NCBI RefSeq assembly: GCF_036013525.1
Contig: NZ_CP107853.1
Location: 7,440,001-7,504,000 of the forward strand
Origin: Nonomuraea sp. NBC_00507
GTDB taxonomy: Bacteria; Actinomycetota; Actinomycetes; Streptosporangiales; Streptosporangiaceae
Direction of reading: 5' to 3'
Length of the DNA: 64,000 bases
Position numbers and translations under genes: made by a program. Positions 8,560-17,291 of the stretch are shown here, piece after piece (positions within the stretch are counted from its first letter, which is position 1; each line of letters begins with the position of its first letter). The notes beneath the pieces were generated by a model. The model did not search any database, had not been told where the DNA came from, and was given only the letters and a program-made list of their open reading frames with translations.

Positions 8560-9921
8560 ATGAAGAGACGTGATCTGTTCAAGCTCGGCGGGCTCGCCGC
8601 CCTCGGCACCGCGGCGGCGGCCTGCGGCGGCGGCGCCGGCTCGGCCGGGAACACGCAGCTGCAGTTCATGTTCTGGGGCTCGACGTTCGAGAAGGCGGCC
8701 GTCGAGCGCATGCTCAAGCAGTACGAGCAGAAGAACCCGGGCGTTGCCGTCAAGCCGCTGTTCACCCCCGACGAGTACGACGTGAAGCTCAACACGCTCG
8801 TCGCCAGCAACAAGCTGCCGGACGCCGGCTATGTGCCGATGTCGATGTCCTTCCGCCTCGGCGAGCAGGGCAAGCTGGTCAACCTGTTCCCGTACCTGCA
8901 GAAGTATCCGCAGCTGGCCGGCTACCTGCCGGACGCGTACCTGTGGACCGGGCAGGACAACCTGCACGCCATCGCGACCGCGAACGAGTCCATGCTGCTG
9001 TGGTTCAGCAAGTCCGCCGTCGCGGCGGCCGGGGTCACGCCCCCGGCCGAGGCCGCCTCCGCCTGGACGTGGGACCAGCTCGTGGAGAACGCCTACAAAC
9101 TCACCCTCGACCAGAACGGCAAGCGCCCGGACGAGTCCGGCTTCGACCCCAAGCAGATCAAGCAGTTCGGCGTCTCCATCAGCTTCACCTACGGCGCCGC
9201 CTGGTACGGGTTCCTGCGCAGCAACGGCGCCGACTTCGCCGACGAGACGGGCAAGAAGTGCCTGCTGGACACGCCCGAGGCGATCCAGGTGTTCCAGAAC
9301 CTGCAGGACCTGGTCTACAAGCACCGGGTCGCGCCCGGCCCCGGCCAGCTCGCCGCCACCGGCGACGAGGTGCCGGGCACCAACATCCTGCTCAAGACCA
9401 AGCGGGTGGCGATGGTGGTGGACGGCCACTGGAGCCTGCTCGACATGAACGAGAGCAAGGTCGACTTCGGCATGGGCGTGCTGCCCAAATACACCGAGCC
9501 GTTCACCGCCAGCCAGGTGGCCGGCGCCTCGGCGGTGTTCGCGGGGAGCAAGCACGAGCAGGAGGCCGTGGAGCTGCTCGCCTTCCACAACGACCCGGCG
9601 AACGTCGACCTGTTCGCCAAGGGCCTGTGGATGCCGCAGGAGAAGAAGTACTACGAGGACCAGGCGGCCATCGACTCCTGGACCAAGAACGCCCAGCACC
9701 CGCCGGAGTTCCGGACCGCGGTCGTCGACTATGCCCGCGACCACGGCATCCCCGACCTCCGCAACCGCGTCAAGAACATGTCCGCCATCAGCAGCGACGT
9801 GCTCACCCCCGCCCTGCAGGAGCTGGAGACCGGCAAGCGCCCGGCCGCCGAGATCATGAAGGCCACCGCACCCAAGATCACCAGCATGCTGCAGGGCTGG
9901 CACCACCGTCAGGACCTGTGA
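8560..9921 (+). CDS. Sugar ABC transporter substrate-binding lipoprotein
   Basis: Protein of 453 residues. The N-terminus has a Tat-type twin-Arg motif (KRRDLFKLGG) and a lipobox ending in AAAAC-G, so it is an exported lipoprotein. The body is a cluster 1 (MalE-like) extracellular solute-binding protein (LQFMFWGSTFEKAAVERMLKQ, GVLPKYTEPFTASQVAGAS). It presumably captures an oligosaccharide processed by the GH127 enzyme upstream. The stop shares one base with the next ATG (TGATG), so translation is coupled to the permease. Confidence 0.9.
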   Translation: MKRRDLFKLGGLAALGTAAAACGGGAGSAGNTQLQFMFWGSTFEKAAVERMLKQYEQKNPGVAVKPLFTPDEYDVKLNTLVASNKLPDAGYVPMSMSFRLGEQGKLVNLFPYLQKYPQLAGYLPDAYLWTGQDNLHAIATANESMLLWFSKSAVAAAGVTPPAEAASAWTWDQLVENAYKLTLDQNGKRPDESGFDPKQIKQFGVSISFTYGAAWYGFLRSNGADFADETGKKCLLDTPEAIQVFQNLQDLVYKHRVAPGPGQLAATGDEVPGTNILLKTKRVAMVVDGHWSLLDMNESKVDFGMGVLPKYTEPFTASQVAGASAVFAGSKHEQEAVELLAFHNDPANVDLFAKGLWMPQEKKYYEDQAAIDSWTKNAQHPPEFRTAVVDYARDHGIPDLRNRVKNMSAISSDVLTPALQELETGKRPAAEIMKATAPKITSMLQGWHHRQDL

Positions 9922-10802
9922 TGCGCCGCTTGGAGACCCGCTGGGGCATCCTCATGGCGCTGCCCGCCATCCTCGGATTCCTGATCTTCACGATCGGCCC
10001 GATGGCGGCCTCGGCCTTCTTCAGCCTGACCGACTGGACGATCGGCGCGAGCCCGTCGTTCGTCGGGCTGGACAACTACACCGCCATGGCCCGCGACGAG
10101 CTGTTCTGGAAGTCGCTGACCACGACCACGTACTACACGCTCGGCTCGGTCCCGCTGGTGCTCATCGTCAGCTTCGCCGTGGCCATGCTGCTCAACGAGA
10201 AGGTCCGCGGCCTGGCGATCTGGCGCACGATCTTCTACCTGCCGACGCTGGTGCCGGCCATCGCCAACGTCGTGCTCTGGATCTGGATCTTCAACCCGGA
10301 CTTCGGGCTGCTCAACTCGCTGCTGCGGCAGGGCGGGTTGCCCGGCTCCCAGTGGATCTACGCCGAGTCCACCGCCGTCCCCTCGCTGATCATCATGAGC
10401 ACGTGGGGCTTCGGCAACACCATGGTGATCTTCCTGGCCGGGCTGCAGGGCGTGCCGCGGCACCTGTACGAGGCGGTGTCCATCGACGGCGGCGGCCCGT
10501 GGCGGCGCTTCTGGCACGTGACGCTGCCGATGATGACGCCGACCATCTTCTACAACCTGGTGGTCGGCGTGGTCGGCACCTTCCAGGTGTTCAACCAGGC
10601 GTACGTGATGACCGAGGGCGGCCCCAACCACGCCACCCTCTTCTACGTCTACTACCTGTTCCGCAAGGCGTTCACCGAGAGCGAGATGGGCTACGCCAGC
10701 GCCCTCGCCTGGACCCTCTTCATGATCATCATGGTGGTGACGTTCCTGATGTTCAGAAACGCCCGCCGCTGGGTCTACTACGAGATGGCAGGTGCCCGAT
10801 GA
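9921..10802 (+). CDS. Sugar ABC transporter permease (MalF-like)
   Basis: Protein of 293 residues starting at ATG 9921 inside the upstream stop. It has about six membrane segments, beginning WGILMALPAILGFLIFTIG, and the permease EAA loop (LYEAVSIDGGGPWRRFWHVTLP), the contact for an ATPase subunit. No ATPase gene is in this operon. The stop overlaps the next start by ATGA. Confidence 0.92.
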   Translation: MRRLETRWGILMALPAILGFLIFTIGPMAASAFFSLTDWTIGASPSFVGLDNYTAMARDELFWKSLTTTTYYTLGSVPLVLIVSFAVAMLLNEKVRGLAIWRTIFYLPTLVPAIANVVLWIWIFNPDFGLLNSLLRQGGLPGSQWIYAESTAVPSLIIMSTWGFGNTMVIFLAGLQGVPRHLYEAVSIDGGGPWRRFWHVTLPMMTPTIFYNLVVGVVGTFQVFNQAYVMTEGGPNHATLFYVYYLFRKAFTESEMGYASALAWTLFMIIMVVTFLMFRNARRWVYYEMAGAR

Positions 10803-11701
10803 CCGCCGTGGCGGCCCCGGACCGGCCCCGCGCCAAGGGCGTGGCCCCCACGCAAGGGTTGCGCAAACCCCGCAGGTACGGCCGGATCCTGCTGTACGCG
10901 GCGCTGCTGGCGGGGTCGATCCCGACCCTGCTGCCGTTCGTGTGGCTGGTGCGCAGCGCGCTCATGCAGGACGCGCAGATGTTCGTCTCGCCGCCGGAGT
11001 GGATCCCCGCGCCGTTCCAGTGGTCGAACTTCGGCGAGGCGCTGACCACGCAGCCCTTCGGCCGCTACTTCGTCAACACGCTCGTCATCGCCGTCATCAG
11101 CGTCCTGGGCACGGTGGTGACCTGCGCGGTGGCCGCCTTCAGCTTCTCCCGGCTGCGCTGGCGCGGCCGGGACGTGGTGTTCGCGCTGCTGCTCAGCGGC
11201 GTCATGCTGCCGTACGCCGTCACGCTCATCCCGACGTTCGTGATGTGGCAGGAGTTGGGCGCGCTGGACACGATCGCGCCGCTCACCGTGCCGAGCTGGT
11301 TCGCCGGAGCGGGCGGGGGAGTGTTCAACATCTTCCTGCTGCGGCAGTTCTTCCTGACGATCCCCTTCGAGCTGGACGAGGCCGCCTACATCGACGGGGC
11401 CTCGCCGTGGCGGGTGTTCTGGACGATCGTCATGCCGCTGTCGAAGCCCGCGATCATCGTGGTCACCATCTTCACCTTCATCGGCACCTGGAACGACTTC
11501 CTCGGCCCGCTGCTCTACCTGCAGAGCGAGGAGAACTACACGCTGTCGCTGGGGCTGGCGTCGTTCCAGAGCATGTACCTGACGCAGTGGGGCTACCTCA
11601 TGGCGGCCTCCGCGGCCGTGATCGCGCCGATCATCGCGTTGTTCTTCTTCCTGCAGCGCTACTTCATCGAGGGAGTCACGCTGACGGGGATCAAGAACTG
11701 A
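10799..11701 (+). CDS. Sugar ABC transporter permease (MalG-like)
   Basis: Protein of 300 residues starting at ATG 10799, overlapping the previous stop by four bases. A ~35-residue basic cytoplasmic leader precedes the first membrane segment (ILLYAALLAGSIPTLLPFVWLV). The EAA loop reads LDEAAYIDGASPWRVFWTIVMP. It completes the importer; the ATPase must come from elsewhere. A strong terminator follows. Confidence 0.92.
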   Translation: MTAVAAPDRPRAKGVAPTQGLRKPRRYGRILLYAALLAGSIPTLLPFVWLVRSALMQDAQMFVSPPEWIPAPFQWSNFGEALTTQPFGRYFVNTLVIAVISVLGTVVTCAVAAFSFSRLRWRGRDVVFALLLSGVMLPYAVTLIPTFVMWQELGALDTIAPLTVPSWFAGAGGGVFNIFLLRQFFLTIPFELDEAAYIDGASPWRVFWTIVMPLSKPAIIVVTIFTFIGTWNDFLGPLLYLQSEENYTLSLGLASFQSMYLTQWGYLMAASAAVIAPIIALFFFLQRYFIEGVTLTGIKN

Positions 11702-11724
11702 TCTTCGCCTTTTGCCGTGCTTGT

Positions 11725-11763
11725 TGGGGCACCCGCCGAGGAGCGGGTGCCCCACTGCTTTTC
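11725..11763 (+). terminator. Rho-independent terminator of the GH127-importer operon
   Basis: TGGGGCACCCGC (11725-11736) pairs perfectly with GCGGGTGCCCCA (11743-11754) around a CGAGGA loop, followed by CTGCTTTTC. Confidence 0.85.
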
Positions 11764-11802
11764 TGGCTTGCCTGGCGCACCGCCCTCGCCAAGGTCTCGT
11801 GG

Positions 11803-11816
11803 AGATATCGATTCCT
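11803..11816. promoter_or_regulatory. Candidate auxiliary LacI operator AGATATCGATTCCT
   Basis: Matches the local consensus AGAAATCGATTTCT at 12 of 14 positions and is flanked by GG/CC, extending the dyad (11801-11818). It lies 76 bp upstream of the main operator at 11879-11892, a distance compatible with DNA looping. Confidence 0.45.
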
Positions 11817-11845
11817 CCGATTGGCACGCCGGCCCTGGGGAGTTC

Positions 11846-11892
11846 TTGACGGTCGGCATGTCGGCTCCTACATTGCTCAGAAATCGATTGCT
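11846..11892 (+). promoter_or_regulatory. Promoter with overlapping LacI operator for importer B
   Basis: -35 TTGACG (11846-11851), 17-bp spacer, -10 TACATT (11869-11874), then operator AGAAATCGATTGCT at 11879-11892, exactly where transcription should start. The same layout recurs at 18533-18594 and 28665-28713. Confidence 0.75.
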
Positions 11893-11925
11893 CGCCCCTG
11901 AGCTCTCAACATCAGGAGGATGGTT

Positions 11926-13275
11926 ATGTCGGCCTTCGAGAGGGTGACCCGCCGATCGCTGCTGCGTGGCGGAGCCGTCGTGTTGGGTTCGGCCATGGCG
12001 GCGCCGTTGCTGTCAGCGTGTGGGGGCGGGGGCAACGGCGGCGGCTCCAAGGAGCTGACGTTCTGGAACTTCTACGGTCCCAATCCGCAGGCGGACGCAC
12101 AGAGCAAGTGGTTCACCGACCTCGTGGCGGCGTGGAACGCCAACAACGAGGTCAAGGTCAAGCTCCACTACCTGCCGGTGTCCGAATACCTCGCCGGCAC
12201 CGCGCTGCAGACGGCGTTCTCCGCCGGCCAGGGGCCGGACATCTTCCTGCTCAGCCCCGGCGACTTCCTCCGCTACTACAACGGCGGGGTGCTGACCGAC
12301 CTCACGCCGCACCTCAAGCCCGACCAGCTCGCCGACTTCGACGGCGGCGTGCTCGGCACGCGCAAGGTGGACGGCAAGGTCTACGGCCTGCCGATGGAGC
12401 AGGAGCCGTTGGCCATGTACTACAGCGTCGACGCCTTCGAGCAGGCCAAGCTGTCGGAGGGCGACCTCCCCAAGACGTGGGACCAGTTGCTCGACGTCGC
12501 CGCCAAGCTGACCACCAAGGACCGCTTCGGGCTGCTGTTCGAGACCATCCCGGGCTACTACCAGAACTTCACCTGGTACCCGTTCATGTGGATGGCCGGC
12601 GGCTCGGCCGTGCCCGAGAACGGCGCGCCCGGCTTCAACGCGCCCGCGATCCACAACGCGCTCAAGCTCTGGCAGGACGCGATCACCACCAAGGTCGCGC
12701 CCCGCAAGCCGCAGGGCGACGGCGCCGGCAACGCGCCCGCCAACCTGGGCAGCGGCTTCGCCGCCATGCAGCAGAGCGGCATCTGGTCGGTGTCGCAGAT
12801 GGAACAGGACAAGAAGGACTTCAAGTACGGCGTCTTCCCGCTGCCCGTGCCCGACGGCGGCACGTACACGACCGACATCGGCGGATGGGCGTTCGTGGCC
12901 AACGCCAAGGGCGCCAACCCGGAGGCGGCGGCCACGTTCATCGCCTGGGCCCTGGCGGCGACCGACAAGGACGGGGTGGAGCGGGGACGGCAGTGGAACA
13001 CGGTCGTCAAGACGAACCTGCCCGCCCGCAAGTCCGTGCAGGAGGCGGCCAAGGCGGCCGGAGCGTTCGACAAGCCGGCGCTGAAGGTCTTCCTGGACCA
13101 GGTCGTCCCCGGTGGCCGCGGCGAGCCCCGCTACACGCCCGAGGTGTACAAGGCGGTTTCCGACGCGATCCAGGCCGCCCAGCTGGGCGGCATCGCCCCG
13201 GCCCAGGCGGCCGCGGACGCCGCGGCGAAGATCGACACCTTCCTGAAGGGGTACAAGGGTGCCGCGATGCTCTGA
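11926..13275 (+). CDS. Sugar ABC transporter substrate-binding lipoprotein
   Basis: Protein of 449 residues. ATG 11926 is preferred to ATG 11920 because AGGAGG at 11914-11919 would be directly adjacent to the latter. It has a Tat-type signal (TRRSLLRGG) and a lipobox (LLSAC-G). The mature part is a MalE-like solute-binding protein (LTFWNFYGPNPQADAQSKW, GGWAFVANAKGANPEAAATF). First gene of an operon with two permeases and a GH172 enzyme, probably importing the GH172 substrate. Expression is expected to be repressed through the operator at 11879-11892. Confidence 0.9.
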   Translation: MSAFERVTRRSLLRGGAVVLGSAMAAPLLSACGGGGNGGGSKELTFWNFYGPNPQADAQSKWFTDLVAAWNANNEVKVKLHYLPVSEYLAGTALQTAFSAGQGPDIFLLSPGDFLRYYNGGVLTDLTPHLKPDQLADFDGGVLGTRKVDGKVYGLPMEQEPLAMYYSVDAFEQAKLSEGDLPKTWDQLLDVAAKLTTKDRFGLLFETIPGYYQNFTWYPFMWMAGGSAVPENGAPGFNAPAIHNALKLWQDAITTKVAPRKPQGDGAGNAPANLGSGFAAMQQSGIWSVSQMEQDKKDFKYGVFPLPVPDGGTYTTDIGGWAFVANAKGANPEAAATFIAWALAATDKDGVERGRQWNTVVKTNLPARKSVQEAAKAAGAFDKPALKVFLDQVVPGGRGEPRYTPEVYKAVSDAIQAAQLGGIAPAQAAADAAAKIDTFLKGYKGAAML

Positions 13276-14206
13276 CCCCCTGCCCGCGTGTGGCGCCCGT
13301 CCGGCGGCACCCCCGGTGTGGACCCGCCGCAGGCGGGAGGCCCTCGCCGGGTACGCCTTCGTGGCGCCCGACCTCATCGGCCTGCTGATCTTCGTCGGGC
13401 TGCCCATGGTGCTGGCCCTCGGCGTCTCGCTGTTCAGCGTGGACGGGTTCGGCGGCTACACCTTCGTCGGGCTGGACAACTTCCGGCAGATGGCTGCGGA
13501 CGCCCAGCTCTGGCAGAGCGTCAAGGTCACGCTCACGTACGTGGTGACGTTCGTGCCGATCGGCTTCGTCGTCAGCCTCGGGCTCGCCCTGCTGGTGCGC
13601 GACCACTTCCCCGGCGTGGGCCTGGTGCGGACCATGTTCTTCCTGCCGCACGTCATCAGCCTCGTCGTGGTCGGCGTCGTGTGGCAGTTCCTGCTGGTCG
13701 ACAAGCAGGGCGCGGTGCCGGCCCTGCTGCGGCCGGTCGGGCTGGGCGAGGTGTCCTTCCTGGGCAACCCGGCCCTGGCGCTCGGGTCGCTGGTGGTGAT
13801 CAGCATCTGGTTCCTCATGGGCTACCAGATGCTGATCCTGCTGGGCGGGCTGAAGGACATCCCCAAGGAGTATGAGGAGGCGGCGCGGGTCGACGGGGCC
13901 ACCGCCTGGCAGCGCTTCCGCCACGTCATCTGGCCGCTGCTCCGCCCGACCAGCTTTTTCGTGCTCGTCAACTCCACCGTCGGCGCGGTGACCGGGCTGC
14001 AGGCCTTCGACCTGGTCTATGTGCTGACCAAGGGCGGCCCGGCAGGCAGCACCTCGACCGTGGTCTTCTACATCTACCAACAGGCCTTCACCTTCAACAA
14101 CTACGGCTACGCGGCCGCACTGACCACCGCTGTGGTCGCCTTCCTGGTCGTGGCCACAGGGCTGATGTTCGGCGCGACGAAGGGAGGCAGGTTCGATGTC
14201 GGTTAG
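13259..14206 (+). CDS. Sugar ABC transporter permease
   Basis: Protein of 315 residues. The start is GTG 13259, overlapping the binding-protein gene by 17 bp, with GAAGGGG upstream. About six membrane segments begin at ALAGYAFVAPDLIGLLIFVGLP, and the EAA loop reads YEEAARVDGATAWQRFRHVIWP. MalF-like subunit of importer B. Overlaps the next permease by 11 bp. Confidence 0.9.
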   Translation: MPRCSDPLPACGARPAAPPVWTRRRREALAGYAFVAPDLIGLLIFVGLPMVLALGVSLFSVDGFGGYTFVGLDNFRQMAADAQLWQSVKVTLTYVVTFVPIGFVVSLGLALLVRDHFPGVGLVRTMFFLPHVISLVVVGVVWQFLLVDKQGAVPALLRPVGLGEVSFLGNPALALGSLVVISIWFLMGYQMLILLGGLKDIPKEYEEAARVDGATAWQRFRHVIWPLLRPTSFFVLVNSTVGAVTGLQAFDLVYVLTKGGPAGSTSTVVFYIYQQAFTFNNYGYAAALTTAVVAFLVVATGLMFGATKGGRFDVG

Positions 14207-14993
14207 GCTGCGCGCGCTGGCCGGCTACATGCTGGCGGCCATCACCGTGGCGCCCCTGGTCTGGCTGCTGGTGTCGGTGCTCAAGCCCGCGGACGAGCTG
14301 TTCCAGGTGGCGGTGCCCAGCAGGCTCACCCTGGACAACCTGCTCTACGTGCTGACCGAGGTGCCCATCGGCCGCTACATGCTCAACAGCGCCGTCGTGT
14401 CCGTGGCGGTCACGGTGGTCGCGCTGGTGCTGCACTCGATGGCCGCGTACGCGCTGGCCCGGCTGCGGTTCCCGGGCCGGCAGGTCATCTTCTCGGTGAT
14501 CGTCTCCACGCTGCTGGTGTCGCTGCCGGTCATCCTGGTGCCCCTCTTCCTGGTCGCCCGGCAGCTCGGGCTGCTCGACACGTACGCGGGGCTGATCCTG
14601 CCGGCGATCTTCCACGCGTTCGGGATCTTCCTGCTCCGGCAGTACTACCTGACCATCCCGCGCGAACTGGAAGAGGCCGCCGACCTTGACGGATGCGGAT
14701 ATTTCCGGCGCTGGTGGCAGGTGGTCGTGCCGCTCAGCCGGCCCATTCTCGCCTCCCTGGCGGTGCTGTTCTTCCTGGCCAACTGGAACGCCTTCCTCTG
14801 GCCGCTGACCGCCACCCGCGAGCCGGACCTGCGCATGGTGCAGGTCGGGATCGCCACCCTCCAAGGCCAGTACGGCTCGGCCTGGAACTACGTCCTGGCC
14901 GCGACAGTGGTCGCGGCCGTGCCCACCCTGATCGCGTTCGTGCTCGGCCAGCGCCGCCTGGTCGAGGCGATCAAAACCTCGGGATTGAAGTAA
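14196..14993 (+). CDS. Sugar ABC transporter permease
   Basis: Protein of 265 residues, MalG-like. Starts at ATG 14196 inside the preceding gene. Membrane segments begin at LAGYMLAAITVAPLVWLLVS; the EAA loop is LEEAADLDGCGYFRRWWQVVVP. Together with the two genes upstream it forms importer B, which lacks its own ATPase. The GH172 gene follows after 12 bp. Confidence 0.92.
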   Translation: MSVRLRALAGYMLAAITVAPLVWLLVSVLKPADELFQVAVPSRLTLDNLLYVLTEVPIGRYMLNSAVVSVAVTVVALVLHSMAAYALARLRFPGRQVIFSVIVSTLLVSLPVILVPLFLVARQLGLLDTYAGLILPAIFHAFGIFLLRQYYLTIPRELEEAADLDGCGYFRRWWQVVVPLSRPILASLAVLFFLANWNAFLWPLTATREPDLRMVQVGIATLQGQYGSAWNYVLAATVVAAVPTLIAFVLGQRRLVEAIKTSGLK

Positions 14994-15005
14994 GGATCGA
15001 ATGAG

Positions 15006-16085
15006 ATGACCTATGGCGAGTACGGCAGCAGCCTGCGCGACCTGCCCCGCCTGCGCACCTCCAGGCGCAAGCGGATCTCCAGCTACGACCGCACCGGCGG
15101 GAACGAGGATCGGCTGACCGTCCAGGCCGGCACCACGGTGACCCTGGCCGACATCGAGGGACCCGGCTCGATCAACCACATCTGGTGCACCGTGGCGCTG
15201 CCGCTCAAGGACGTGCCGGACGCGGTGGACGTCGACTACCTGCGCAGGCTCGTCCTGAAGATCACCTGGGACGACCAGGAGCACCCCAGCGTGCTGGTGC
15301 CGCTCGGGGACTTCTTCGGCATGGGCCACGCCAAGACCGCGAACTTCGTCTCCGCGCCGCTGCAGATGAGCCCGCAGGACGGCAAGAGCTTCAACTCGTG
15401 GTTCCACATGCCCTTCGCCGGCCGGGCGAAGGTGGAGCTGATCAGCGAGCTGTCGGCCGAGCCGGTGTTCTTCTACTACTACATCGACTACGAGCTGTTC
15501 GACTCCGCCGCCGAGGACCTCGGCTACTTCCACGCCCAGTGGCGGCGCGAGCGGCCCACCGACGGCGTCGAGCAGGGGACGCAGAGCAACCGCGAATACC
15601 AGGTCGAGGGCATCAACGACACCGGCGACGGCAACTACGTGATCCTCGAGGCGGAGGGGCGCGGCCACTATGTGGGCTGCGTGCTCAACATCCGGAACCT
15701 GCGCGAGACCAGCGACTGGAACTGGTACGGCGAGGGCGACGACATGATCTTCATCGACGGTGAGCCCTTCCCGCCGTCGCTGCACGGCACCGGCACCGAG
15801 GACTACTTCAACACCGCGTGGTGCCCGACGCAGACCTACCACGCCCCGTACCACGGCATCACCATGCCCGGAGGGGACAACTGGAGCGGGGAGATCTCCC
15901 TGTACCGGTTCCACGTCGAGGACCCGATCACCTTCACCGAGTCCATCAGGGTGACGATCGAGCACGGCCACGCCAACAAGCGCTCGGACGACTTCTCGTC
16001 GGTCGCGTACTGGTACCAGACCCTGCCGCACAAGCCGTTCGGGATCCCGCCGGTGGAGGAGCGGCTGCCGCACCCCGCCTCCTGA
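15006..16085 (+). CDS. GH172 (DUF2961) furanosidase, cytosolic form
   Basis: Protein of 359 residues with no signal peptide. It has the DUF2961/GH172 pattern: RKRISSYDRTGGN near the N-terminus, the jelly-roll core, and the conserved PSLHGTGTEDYFNTAW segment with E265, followed about 30 residues later by E296 in WSGEISLYRF. Characterised GH172 members include difructose dianhydride I synthase/hydrolase (alpha-D-fructofuranosidase with alpha-D-arabinofuranosidase activity) and exo-D-arabinofuranosidases, using paired Glu residues. Location after importer B suggests it trims imported furanosides in the cytosol. The specific sugar is not determined by sequence alone. Confidence 0.82.
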   Translation: MTYGEYGSSLRDLPRLRTSRRKRISSYDRTGGNEDRLTVQAGTTVTLADIEGPGSINHIWCTVALPLKDVPDAVDVDYLRRLVLKITWDDQEHPSVLVPLGDFFGMGHAKTANFVSAPLQMSPQDGKSFNSWFHMPFAGRAKVELISELSAEPVFFYYYIDYELFDSAAEDLGYFHAQWRRERPTDGVEQGTQSNREYQVEGINDTGDGNYVILEAEGRGHYVGCVLNIRNLRETSDWNWYGEGDDMIFIDGEPFPPSLHGTGTEDYFNTAWCPTQTYHAPYHGITMPGGDNWSGEISLYRFHVEDPITFTESIRVTIEHGHANKRSDDFSSVAYWYQTLPHKPFGIPPVEERLPHPAS

Positions 16086-16087
16086 GA

Positions 16088-16101
16088 GTAATCGATTTCT
16101 A
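16088..16101. promoter_or_regulatory. LacI operator AGTAATCGATTTCT upstream of the second lacI
   Basis: 13 of 14 matches to AGAAATCGATTTCT. It lies between the GH172 stop (16085) and the repressor start (16155), consistent with autoregulation. No convincing -35 is visible beside it. Confidence 0.65.
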
Positions 16102-16154
16102 GCTAGACTGGCGGAGATCGTCTGCTGGACTGCCTGCCATGAGATGGGACGAGG

Positions 16155-17156
16155 TTGCTCAAAATCCAAGATGTCGCGCGGCACGCCGGGGTCTCCGCCG
16201 CGACGGTCTCCCGCGTGCTCAACGGCCGCTCCACGGTCAACCCGGAGCTGGCCGCCCGGGTGCACGCAGCGGTCCGTGAGCTCGGGTACCGGCCCAACGG
16301 CGTGGCGCGCAATCTCCGCCGCAGGCAGACGACTTTGTGGGCGGTGCTCGTCTCCGACGTCGGCAACCCGTTCTTCACCTCGCTCGTGCGCGGGGTGGAG
16401 GACGGCGGCCGGCGGTTCGGCTACTCGGTCGTGCTGTGCAACACCGACGAGAACCGGGCCAGGGAGGCCGAGTACATCGCGGTCGCGCTGGCCGACAACA
16501 TGGCCGGTGTGATCATCTCCCCAGCCGATGACACCACAGACATCAGCGCCCTCGTCGCCGCGGGCACCGCCGTGGTCACCATCGACCGCGAGCTGGCCAA
16601 GACCGAGGTCGACGCCGTCCTCGTCGACAACGAGAAGGGCGCCGAGATGGCGACCGCGCACCTGCTGGAGTCCGGCTACCGGCGTGTCGCCTGCATCACC
16701 GGGCCGCGCCGGATGTCGACGGCCATGCAGCGGTTGCGCGGGTACCAGCGGGCGCTGCGGGCATTCGGGCTGCCGCAGGACCGCACCCTGATCCGGCACG
16801 CCGACTTCCGCGAAGAGGGCGGCTATTCGGCCATGGCGTCCCTGCTGGACGAAGGGGTGGAGATGGACGCGGTGTTCGCGGCCAACAACCTGATGACCGT
16901 GGGGGCCGTGGAGTGCCTGACGGAGCGGGAGGTGCCGATCCCGGGGCAGGTCGGGGTGATCGGGTTCGACGACATCCCGTGGGCCCGGCTGTTCCGCCCG
17001 GGCTTGAGCACGGTGCGGCAGCCCACGTACGAGCTGGGACGGGCGGCCGCGCAACTGCTGGCCGACCGGATCGACAATCCGGCCCGCCCGACGGCCCGGA
17101 TGGTGCTGCAGACGGAGCTGCATCCCCGCGACAGCTCCCGCCCCCGCCCCGCCTGA
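16155..17156 (+). CDS. LacI-family transcriptional repressor
   Basis: Protein of 333 residues starting at TTG 16155, the start that places LKIQDVARHAGVSAATVSRV at the N-terminus as in all LacI proteins. The HTH recognition segment SAATVSRVLNG is identical to that of the LacI at 27517-28491, and the two proteins are similar throughout (VGNPFFTSLVRGVED versus IGNPFFTATVRGIED; YRRVACITGP versus YRRIACITGP). The C-terminal domain is a sugar-binding sensor. It follows the importer B/GH172 operon and has the operator at 16088-16101 upstream, so it probably represses that operon and itself. Confidence 0.92.
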   Translation: MLKIQDVARHAGVSAATVSRVLNGRSTVNPELAARVHAAVRELGYRPNGVARNLRRRQTTLWAVLVSDVGNPFFTSLVRGVEDGGRRFGYSVVLCNTDENRAREAEYIAVALADNMAGVIISPADDTTDISALVAAGTAVVTIDRELAKTEVDAVLVDNEKGAEMATAHLLESGYRRVACITGPRRMSTAMQRLRGYQRALRAFGLPQDRTLIRHADFREEGGYSAMASLLDEGVEMDAVFAANNLMTVGAVECLTEREVPIPGQVGVIGFDDIPWARLFRPGLSTVRQPTYELGRAAAQLLADRIDNPARPTARMVLQTELHPRDSSRPRPA

Positions 17157-17291
17157 TCCCGTCGATCCGGGCGGAAACAACCAGGAAACCCTCGCAGGTC
17201 TAGACATGTCGATGAAGGCCGGGCGATAGAGGTTCCGAGGTTGATGAGGACGTTCGTCCGGCGTATCCCCGCTGAGCGAAAGGACGTTCTC

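Noticed and set aside
8143..9906. A 587-codon minus-strand frame opposite the binding-protein gene
   Set aside because: Antisense of a clear lipoprotein gene; no recognisable motif.
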